Of a DNA stretch of 64,000 nt, positions 56,353-64,000 are shown piece after piece. This stretch comes from Lumbricus rubellus. Its lineage: Eukaryota; Annelida; Clitellata; Crassiclitellata; Lumbricidae. Each line of letters opens with the position of its first letter. Position 1 is the stretch's first letter. The DNA is taken from assembly GCA_945859605.1 (NCBI GenBank), contig OX243812.1, positions 44,302,509 through 44,366,508 of the forward strand. Reading direction: 5' to 3'. Made by a program: the position numbers and the translations under genes. Under the pieces are notes generated by a model. It searched no databases and was not told the origin of the DNA. It saw nothing but the letters and a program-made list of their open reading frames with translations.

Positions 56353-57085
56353 ATATCAAAAGCTCCTATGAATCAGTTTGGTTGCAGTTGCCGATGACTA
56401 TACACTTCTGTTTACACAGTTGTACACATACCTTGCTTCCATATCTTGATTCCTCTTCATCAGAGTTTCTTGTGGATCACAACTTCCTCTTCGAACAACC
56501 CTCCTTTAAGTATACATACTTTTCGAACATTTTCTCATAATCACACTTGTTCAGATCAGTTGGAGAGCAGGAGTTTTTTTAGACATGGCTGAACAGCACT
56601 ATATGAATGTTTATTACTTAACAGTGCAATATGTCAACTGTTAAGAATTTCACCAAATTGCTAAGATAGAATGCACTTTCAGTTGCTCTTCATGCATTCT
56701 CTCAATGCAGTTAGGAATGACTTCAGTTAATGATGAGCTCGAAAGAAAAGAAAAATGTCTACCATCACGGACAGTCCAAATTTCAGATCTTAGACAGTCC
56801 TGGAGAGCAGTCAGAAGTGGAGCAACATACGGTTCAAAAGTGGAAGAAGAAATCTATCAAACATAATAAGAAACATTTAAGAAAATTTGCATTTCCCAGT
56901 CATCATAAAAATCAAATTTTATGGACAAGTAAGTTATCTGACAGAAATGAGGAAAAGCTGGATAAAAGTCTTTATTGCATTGTATTGCATTAAAATACTT
57001 ATAATAGCAATAGCATCAACATCTAGAATAAAATTAACAATATGTGCAGCTGTCAGATATTGTAAATCTATATGCACACAACCTA
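56353..57085. other. No confirmed feature
   Basis: AT-rich. A short LINE-like GGGAGCGCCTCTGAGCAG word follows at 57096-57115. No coding evidence. Confidence 0.35.
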
Positions 57086-57119
57086 ATTAATAAGTCGGGA
57101 GCGCCTCTGAGCAGCTAAA

Positions 57120-57940
57120 CTCTTCAGTGGAAGATGACACACATCCAGCTAATCGTCGAGGTACAGGAGGAGGCGAAAAACTATGATTATTACAAGTGCA
57201 CTTACTAAGTTATTAGAAATTAGGGAATAAGCACTTTGTACACAAATAAGTTGACCACCAATCAGAGTAATAGACAAGGTAAAGTAATAGACAACGTTAT
57301 TTGTACACACGTTGTATTGTATTACATTGTATAATATTGTACTAGCTGTGGTGCATGGCATTGCAGGGCGAGCCGCAGCATTAAGGACAGATTGTAACTT
57401 CTAATGGCTGAAAGGGTGCAGGACTTGCGCTAAGATCCAGAGGATGAGGACACGCTTCGGGAGTGCGCTTTTTTCAACTGCTGGCCCCTGCTGTGTAGAA
57501 GCCATTATCTGCTACAGGCAACAGCTATAACTGCCACTACAGGGAGTGCCTACAAGTACTTACCATGAGAAAACCCTCCTTTGAGATCTATTACTCACTC
57601 TCCCCCCCCACCACCGCCTGCATTGCCAAACTGACTGTGGGAAACTATAGGTTGCTATGAATGTGGTCTGCTTTAGTGAATGCTATAATTATAATGTCCC
57701 AATTGTACACCTCATATACGGAAGGTAGTAACCATAACCAAAGTTCCTATTGATCAAAGTGACATTTGACAAAACATCCTTTTTACATTTGATGGGTATA
57801 GAAACTATAAAAAAAAAAATCGAGAGAACCCTTAAGAGATTACTGTCCCATAGTCAGGGTTTCCCAAATACAAGAGCAAATAAACAGGTTACGTGAATAA
57901 TGGAGTATTAAAGAGAAATTTTATCTTAACTAGTTAACTA
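57120..57940. other. No feature seen
   Basis: Contains a short ATTGTATTG-like stretch near 57310-57345 and no recognisable gene. Confidence 0.3.
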
Positions 57941-57944
57941 GTTA

Positions 57945-58121
57945 AATGTACTTGTCAACTTCGTCAATTTCAAAAAGGCGTTTGACAGCGTCCAAAGACC
58001 GGTGGTGTGGAACATCTCGCACAATATGGTATATCAGAGAAGGTTATAAACATCATAAAAGAAACGTATAGAGAAACTGGAGGAGGCACATCATCGTTCA
58101 ATCAGTTACGAAAAAAGTGAG

Positions 58122-58125
<4 letters not shown>
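57945..58125 (+). mobile_element. Non-LTR RT fragment (motif A region)
   Basis: VNFKKAFDSVQRPVVWN-like motif A followed by INIIKETYRETGG, with frameshifts. It stops at a (TA)n repeat at 58122-58155. Confidence 0.65.

Positions 58126-58156
<31 letters not shown>
58122..58156. repeat. (TA)n microsatellite
   Basis: Simple TA repeat. Confidence 0.9.
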
Positions 58157-58158
<2 letters not shown>

Positions 58159-58790
58159 ACTAAATAATCAATAGGCCTAATAAAGTCAGTGAAAAAATGC
58201 AATTATTTTCAGTGTGACATAAAGTAGGCTAAATAGCCGAATAAGCATATCGATATTCATTTATATATCATACGAGTAATAAAGCCTCCCCTAGTTAATG
58301 TGTCAGCATATGAAATCTCTCGATTGTGTGATCGAGGGCGGAGGGAGTAGGTAACATTCTTTATAGGAGGCAACAGGCAATTAAGAACATGGCTAGGATT
58401 GTAAAGTACAGACAAAAAAGAGAGGTGTCAGCACAGCCACAGAGGTCATCAAAAGACTTAGAACTGGTGAACTTGAACTTGTTTATTGATCCCAAGAATA
58501 TCAAACAGACAATTATGCATTCATAATAGTACACAAAGTGATTAATTACAGTTAACAATTACGATGCTAAAGCTTAGTGTACAATCATTTCTGTGAAATG
58601 TAGGGAGCAATAGGCTACCCAAAGGGAGTGATCCCGCTACCAAGGAAAAAATTCTTTATTATAATATGATAAATGATAATAGATCAGGAAGCAGATGGAA
58701 ATGGGAGTATTTTTGGAATCAATTAAATAGTAGCAGTGGGATACCTTTCCTCTGCTCAACTTAAAAAAAGGTAAAAATATAGATTAAGTG
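58157..58790. other. No feature seen
   Basis: AT-rich intronic sequence. Confidence 0.3.
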
Positions 58791-58796
58791 GGTTGT

Positions 58797-59434
58797 TCAT
58801 TTTACATTTTTTAATGTGTGTGCGTGAATTTGGGATTTAAATCGAGTGAGACTCCTGGCTGCACGAATATTTTCCGGTATATTATCCCATAAGAAAGGAC
58901 CATGATACTTAATATAAAACTTTCTAGTGTTCGCTTTTGCAAAGACACTTATGTAGATTCTGTTATTTCTAATGTCTTTAGTATATAAGTTAGGTCTAAA
59001 ATAAGATGAGAATGCAAGTGGAAGGTTATTGTTATACCTATACATAAATGTACTAGTTTGGATGAATTTAATTTGGGATATTTTTTGCACGTTCAACTGA
59101 TGATATAAGGGGTCAGTGTGAGCATTAACCGTATCGCCCCGAGAAACCGATATTTCGGTTTGTTAGCCATTGAGTTACGGGAACCCAGGGGCGAAAGGGT
59201 TAAAGGGAAATTTAGTAATAATTCTTATGGCTTTTTCTGCAGTCTATTTAGTTTAGTTAAGTGAGTGTCATAAGTAGATGTCCAGCTGAGATTGCAATAA
59301 CTTAAGTATGGGTGTATAAGTGTGAAATATAATGATTTTAGTATGTGGAGCGGAATAAGATAGGCTATTCTGTGAATTATGCCTGTATTTTTGGAATTTA
59401 GACGAATATACTTGTGGTAAAGAAATATTTTCAA
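58797..59434 (-). mobile_element. Non-LTR retrotransposon C-terminal fragment, split by a 71-bp TTAA element
   Basis: The minus strand reads NTGIIHRIAYLIPLHILKSL, then YLSYCNLSWTSTYDTHLTKL and LQKKAIRII. After removal of the 71-bp element it continues with DPLYHQLNVQKISQIKFIQT and ends FLWDNIPENIRAA. It is of the same type as 4449-5040. Confidence 0.82.
59129..59199. mobile_element. Tiny TTAA-flanked MITE, 71 bp
   Basis: TTAA at 59125-59128 and 59200-59203; tips CCGTATCGCCCC and, reverse complemented, CCCTTTCGCCCC. Removing it with one TTAA restores the LINE frame across FPF/NAHTDPLY. It contains a small AAACCGATATTTCGGTTT hairpin. Confidence 0.85.
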
Positions 59435-59479
59435 TTATTTTCAGGCAGATACTTGTGTCATACCATTTTTCGTATTATT

Positions 59480-59570
59480 GAGTTAATACGCGTGCAGCAT
59501 TAGCAAAACCATGCCATGCAGGAGAAGCATAGAGAAGGCGGGCCAACGTTGTGGCCCGAGCAACGTCATA
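59480..59570 (-). mobile_element. Non-LTR ORF2 C-terminal fragment
   Basis: ATTLARLLYASPAWHGFANA is the conserved post-RT YASPAW motif of jockey-like elements. Confidence 0.65.
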
Positions 59571-60630
59571 AAGGTGAAGACCCATGAGAAATAAAAATGC
59601 GTATTGTATAGAGGAATTGATTGGCCTTAATACAGATACAATCAATATGCAAGTCAAAGTTAAGCTTATCCGTAATTGCTACTCCCCCCAGGATGACAGA
59701 TTTTGATAATAGGAGTTGTGAAGAACAAAGGTGGGGACTCTTTTTGTTTGCTAGATGAAATGTTGTAGACTCCGAAAATACTCTGAACTGGGTTTTTCAA
59801 GAGTTTGACGAATTTAAGAAGGGAAATTATGGACCTAATTTTTATAAACATTTACATCCAGCCATATAAATTTGTATAATCACGTCTGCATGTATGTACG
59901 CCATTGGCCATTTCTCTGTAATTATGTTTTTGATCATCGAAGTTTAAACAAACAAATTATATGGTTCGACAAATGTTGCAAAAGCTCTCAAACAAATGTG
60001 TTTGATGATGTAAATGCAAATGTCACATCTATGAGTGGAATTAATATAAGATAATTTTTGGACTAAATTCAATAATTTTTATGGCCATTCACTGGTTGCT
60101 ACAAGGCTATAAGTAGCTACATTTTGTAGTATTTGTAGTAGGCCTACATTTTATTTTGTCTATAGATTTTTCATGAATTTCTAAAGTTATAAATTTAATC
60201 TTTATTTTTTTATATTTCATTTATTAATAAACTTTGAGGGAAACACATTATTTAAGCAGCATTTCAAGACAGAATATTATTCAGGGATAAAATGCGAACA
60301 AAAGGGTGTTGGGTATGTCTATATATTGACAGATTTTAAGTGTTTCCTTCATACGAACAAATTACAGTAATATATATGAAAAACAAGTTGGCTGCAATAG
60401 AGTTAACTGCCCAAACAGCATCTCTCAGTGCACATTAAATTTAAGGCAACATGTAAGACAGTAAATAACATTGGAATTCATAATGTGCTTTTACAATTAT
60501 AGCAAAAAGTATACTTTGAGCAGAATCCTCTCCTCTATGGTTGTTCTCAGTCAATTGCAAACATAAGTGCCAGCAAGACAAATAGACAACATAGTGACAT
60601 TGAAGCATGTTTGATACTCTGGGCAGATGT
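59571..60630. other. No feature seen
   Basis: AT-rich, without motifs or paired repeats. Confidence 0.3.
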
Positions 60631-60636
60631 GATTAC

Positions 60637-60723
60637 CTTTTGAGCCATTTCTCTGATGCATGTGCAAGCAGTTTCTCTGACTTCATGGTTGTTAGCATTC
60701 AACTGTGCTATGTCAAAAGCAAC
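60637..60723 (-). CDS. Host HEAT-like gene, most upstream exon found
   Basis: The acceptor TTGTTTTCAG and donor GTAATC frame 87 bases, exactly 29 codons in phase 0 at both ends. The peptide VAFDIAQLNANNHE then VRETACTCIREMAQK has the HEAT pattern of two helices with the Asn/Asp-x-x-Val-Arg turn. That it belongs to the same gene as the exons at 47 kb and below is inferred from strand and repeat type; the phase gap needs a missing exon. Confidence 0.7.
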
Positions 60724-60954
60724 CTGAAAACAATGCATAAACTAGATGTATAACATATAGCGTTGTAAGGCTGAAAAATTGTCTGAAATTTTTTTCCATT
60801 TCCCCAAAAATTTCCAATTTATTTTTCCTGAAAATTTCCATCAAAAAAATATTACTAAACAACAAATTTAAAAATACATAAATGTTTAAACATCAAAACT
60901 CTCAGCTATCTTAATTGATTATTGCTCATATTTTCATTCAACAAACGACACTTC

Positions 60955-61665
60955 TTCTTTAGGTCAGCTGCCTCTCGGCAGGTCCAGATGCCCAACGACG
61001 CCACTCTTCTCGATGTTGTTCTTTTTCTTTGAGTTTCCATATTCATCCTCCTCCATCATCCAGTCCAAGAACTTTTCCCTAGGTCTTCCTCTTCCCCTCC
61101 ATTTTGCCCTCTACTATGTCTCTTTGCAAGGAGTTGCCTCTCAGTACATGTCCTATCCAGTTCTTCTGCCTTGTCCTAATTGTATTCATCAAGGATCTTT
61201 CCTCTTCCACCTTCTTCAGTACTTCTTCGTTTGATTTATGCTCTGTCCAGCTGACCCTTTCCATCCTTCTCCATATCCACATCTCGAACGCTTCTATTCG
61301 TTTGACATCCTCCTTACTCATCGTCCAGGTCTCTGCTACGTACAGTGTGACGCTCCAGACGAGTGCCTTGACCATTCTTTTCTTGATGTCTCGACTCATT
61401 CCTTCTTTCAGTAGCTCTTTCCTTTTCGTGAACGCTTCTTTCCCCATTGCTATCCTTTTCTTGATTTCTTTGTGGCACTTCGCATCTTCCGATATCAGGC
61501 TTCCTAGATAGCAAAATTCAGTGACTTGCTCCACTTCTTCTCCATTGATTGTTATTTTCATATTCTTTTCTCCTTTTGCTTCTCTACTTATTCTCATGAC
61601 CTTTGTCTTTTTGACACTGCCATTGCTTAATGTCAGTGTGTTCACAAGGCTCAACAGTGACAATA
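60955..61665 (-). mobile_element. RTE-type LINE C-terminal half
   Basis: The minus-strand frame encodes KKTKVMRISREAKGE, FCYLGSLISEDAKCHKEI, AETWTMSKEDVKRIEAFEMW and TIRTRQKNWIGHVLRG. A frameshift near 61090 separates GRPREKFLDWMM. The 3' end is at about 60957. It is very similar to 52610-53000. It is 5' truncated where it meets the repeat at 61668. Confidence 0.9.
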
Positions 61666-61667
61666 CA

Positions 61668-61935
61668 GGGTGGGCGATAAAAAGTAATTGCCTACGGTTT
61701 TTTGCCAATATCTTGGTCCAAAATAGAAATTTTCAAATAAAGTTTTACAGGCTTAAAGGTAATTCATATCTACGTACAATAATCAAATTTCATCGACATA
61801 TTTGAAACAGAACAAAAGTTATATCACTTTTAGTAAGCCCACCCACTGTTTTTAACGAACCAAAAATGTAACGCAACAAAAAACGATTTTTATTAAGTCA
61901 CAACTCAAATAAATTGCGATCAAATGAACTTGATA
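61668..61935 (+). repeat. Single copy of the 32712 repeat unit
   Basis: GGGTGGGCGATAAAAAGTAA, CAATATCTTGG, AATTCATATCTACGTACA and GTAACGCAACAAAAAAC in the same order as at 32712-33150. Confidence 0.8.
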
Positions 61936-62560
61936 TTCCAGATAATCATTATTGTTACTATTTAGAATTGTAAGAAAATGCACCAGCATAGCCGCACGTC
62001 ACTGTGACATCATTTAGCAGGATGACTATGAAGTTGCAAATAAAGAATTCTTCACATTCAAATTTTGCTATTAAAACAGTAAAATTGATATTTATGAGAC
62101 ATTAAAATGGCCAAGGTTTCAATGACAGACAAAATGTGTAGCCTATTCAGATACTTCATGATCAGGGTCTTGGAGCTTAAGCTATAATCACCATTAACTC
62201 TGATAAACAGCAAGAGCAGAGAGAAATTACGAGTTAAATTGAGAGTTACGAAATTTGCCGTTGATGGAAGGAGATCGGCTCAACGTCAATATTATTGTTC
62301 TGGTTTCATTGAGAAGAATCAATAGCTCCTTAATCTTTGGACTTTTACCCGATTCATTATCAAGTGTGGAGAGCAATGCCGGAGAAATACCATAATCTGC
62401 GGCCAAAACCAAGAGTGATAAGAGAATTGATGGCTGCATTGGAATTGATATGGGAAGACTTTTTGGAACACATCAACAAGGCCATCAAGAACTTTACAAA
62501 GAGACTGAGAACAAGTGTGAGCATGGGTGGTGGACACATTGAGCACAAGTTGTGAAGCAA
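61936..62560. other. No confirmed gene
   Basis: An open stretch at 62337-62555 (plus) reads YHNLRPKPRVIRELMAALEL, resembling the DDE-transposon C-terminal region that follows the catalytic domain in Tc1/mariner or related insertions. This is weak and unconfirmed. Confidence 0.3.
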
Positions 62561-62564
62561 TATC

Positions 62565-62640
62565 ATAGTGGCAGATTTAGTACGGGCTCGGGGGGTCTGT
62601 TAGCCCCCCGTACCCCCTTGGGCAAAAATTGGCGCCCCCT
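62565..62640. mobile_element. Possible hAT-like left end
   Basis: GTGGCAGATTTAGTACGGGC followed by palindromic GGGGGGTCTGTTAGCCCCCC. No partner tip within the window. Confidence 0.35.
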
Positions 62641-63129
62641 CGAACCGTACTTATTACTTAGGCTAAACCTAAAATGTCCTTCATGGAAAGTAAATTCTCA
62701 TACTTTTGTCAGATTATTATATTCTAATTTTTAATGACTTTACGCAATCACACCATGAATTTAACAGTTATTAAAGAATTAGGCCTGCTTATTTTTTTTT
62801 TATTTCTTTGGCGGCAATTACTTATTTTTATTTATTTCTATAGCCCTTTGCCGCTATCCGTATAGGCCTACATGAAAAATTCAACTTGCCTTTAGGCTTA
62901 TACAATTCTATATATTATATAAATGATTTTTTAAACCGTATATCGCAAACGACTCTTTGCAGAGGTTTGGTTGAATATTTTAATTATTTCAACAATCTAA
63001 GTTTGACCCCTGATTTATATGATTGAAAGGTTATCGCTGCTCGGAGATTAAGTAGGCCTAATTTTGTGTGAATTTAACATAGAAATTTGGGATTATGAAT
63101 GAATAAATCTGAGTAGATCAGACTAATAA

Positions 63130-63560
63130 GGCCTTAAAAAAATGTTGTGTTTCCGGTAACCCGACCGACCCTCTTTTATTGCCGCGACTCAAATAATTTT
63201 TTTTTAAATTATTAAACAAATTTTTTTTAATAAAAAAAATATTTTTTTGAAAAAAAATTCAATTTAATTTTTAAAAAAAACCCATTTGTATTGACATAAC
63301 AGAAAAGACGTCAACAAAATGAAATTAATAGGACAGTTTTCTATAGCAGTTTTAGGTGCAGACAGTCGGGGAAATAGGCAGTTTATACTTGCTTAGCACA
63401 CATACTTTGTTGCAGCGTGTACCTTTGTGGAAAAAAGACTAGTGGGGTATACTTTTTCGGATAGTCACTGCATAAATGTTTTACCAAAATAAAAATATTT
63501 TCCGACCTACCTACCCAATTTATTTTAGCTCTGTTACCGGAAACACAACATTTTTAGGCC
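63130..63560. mobile_element. PIF/Harbinger-like MITE, 431 bp
   Basis: The tips GGCCTTAAAAAAATGTTGTG and, reverse complemented, GGCCTAAAAATGTTGTGTTT extend through TCCGGTAAC. TAA flanks at 63127-63129 and 63561-63563 fit the 3-bp duplications of Harbinger elements. A one-ended relative is at 36735. The interior is AT-rich and non-coding. Confidence 0.75.
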
Positions 63561-63563
63561 TAA

Positions 63564-63905
63564 TTAGTAATTAGCAAAAATAGTCTAATTATTAGTAATC
63601 AATTAATCATACTTTATTTATTGTTATTTAAGAATAAGTAATTAGTAATGAAGAATAGACTAGAAGTTGCTTAGCTTCTCTGTATTATCAAATACCAATA
63701 TTCAACTAGTATAATCGTTCTTTTCGAAGTCTACGCGAAATTAAAAAAAATGATAGTAACATTGAAGAAGCAATCGTATATAATATGATACATTTAAAGA
63801 CGTGCTTACGTGAATAGTGAATACGTCCATCACTGTGACACTGTCTATTGAGCTACAACTGAAAGAGGTGCTACCTTTCTTGATTGAAAAACAGATGGCA
63901 CCATA
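63564..63905. other. No feature seen
   Basis: AT-rich sequence before the hAT transposase fragment. Confidence 0.3.
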
Positions 63906-63907
63906 CA

Positions 63908-64000
63908 GGTCTCCCTAACTTGCAAATACTCAATAAAATTTACTTGACTCTTCCTGTTACATCTGCAAATGCTGAAAGAAGTTTCAGTAAATTGAAGATT
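63908..64000 (+). mobile_element. hAT transposase, C-terminal dimerisation region, cut by window end
   Basis: From 63911 the frame reads LPNLQILNKIYLTLPVTSA then NAERSFSKLKI to the last base. The (V)TSANAERSFSKLK motif is the hallmark of the hAT C-terminal dimerisation domain. Upstream frames are broken near 63907, so it may be the start of an exon or a decayed copy. It is the only hAT coding sequence seen here and could be related to the many hAT-like non-autonomous elements, which cannot be tested here. Confidence 0.85.

Larger units (their letters stand above)
14937..60723 (-). other. Host gene: HEAT-like helical-repeat protein, at least 8 exons, 5' end not found
   Basis: Eight minus-strand exons lie at 60723-60637, 47176-47125, 45363-45254, 44557-44334, 32569-32503, 27246-27105, 25259-25176 and 15020-14937. 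All but the last have AG acceptors and GT donors; the last has an acceptor and ends in a stop. Phases join exactly at 47125/45363, 45254/44557, 32503/27246, 27105/25259 and 25176/15020. They do not join at 60637/47176 or 44334/32569, where a missing exon of length 3n+1 would restore frame. The protein reads as amphipathic helices with HEAT-like pairs, for example EVRETACTCIREMAQK and SPVREAAAIALGCTVKAYG. I do not recognise the gene. HEAT proteins are usually scaffolds, but no function is claimed. The introns are full of transposons. Confidence 0.75.

Noticed and set aside
56380..56460. Possible minus-strand exon ending at a GTATGT donor
   Set aside because: The donor is good, but no credible acceptor lies upstream and the open frame is short.

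Overview
The window looks like intronic and intergenic DNA from an animal nuclear genome, probably a marine invertebrate deuterostome. The evidence is AT-rich, repeat-dense sequence, canonical GT-AG exons, many CR1/L2-type and RTE-type non-LTR retrotransposons, a Ty3/gypsy relic and a Helitron. It also holds many non-autonomous DNA transposons with 8-bp, TTAA or TAA target duplications, some of them foldback elements with minisatellite arms. Nothing resembles a bacterial operon, and I saw no rRNA, tRNA or CRISPR locus. The organism is inferred from style only.

One host gene can be supported. On the minus strand, eight small exons between 60723 and 14937 have good splice sites, and most join in compatible reading phase. 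They encode helical, HEAT-like protein sequence ending in a stop at 14937-14939. At least two exons are not found, and I do not recognise the protein. Most of the remaining sequence sits in its introns as nested transposons.

Layout. 1-2.3 kb: a long inverted repeat. 2.3-3.4 kb: a hAT-like element. 3.5-11.6 kb: a minus-strand CR1/L2 copy split by a 6.9-kb insertion with a perfect 8-bp duplication, which itself holds two LINE copies and an RTE copy carrying another insertion. 11.7-13.7 kb: a foldback element with a 47-bp minisatellite in opposed arms. 15.3-16.9 kb: a Ty3/gypsy gag-pol relic. 21.3-24.6 kb: nested hAT-like elements and the first CCCCC/GGACAATT foldback. 25.7-27 kb: a CR1/L2 copy. 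27.5-31.1 kb: a nearly intact RTE element inside a possible TTAA element. 31.5-39 kb: a Helitron, hAT-like elements, a GCGC-type foldback and a 220-bp tandem array. 39.4-40.3 kb: the second CCCCC foldback. 41.1-43.5 kb: an RTE copy split by a TTAA element. 45.6-50.8 kb: CR1/L2 copies, one split by a hAT-like element. 52.6-55.7 kb: RTE pieces, one with two separate insertions. 55.9 kb: a third foldback family. 58.8-61.7 kb: LINE fragments. 63.1-64 kb: a Harbinger-like element and a hAT transposase end cut by the window edge.

The most unusual material is a set of four foldback elements (23621, 36907, 39381, 55906) from three sequence families. Their tips align to one 15-bp pattern, starting GGT with CAA at positions 11-13. 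They make 8- or 9-bp target duplications and have arms built of short tandem repeats, mostly containing a GGACAA-like core. This fits several non-autonomous families mobilised by one transposase type, which is not visible here.
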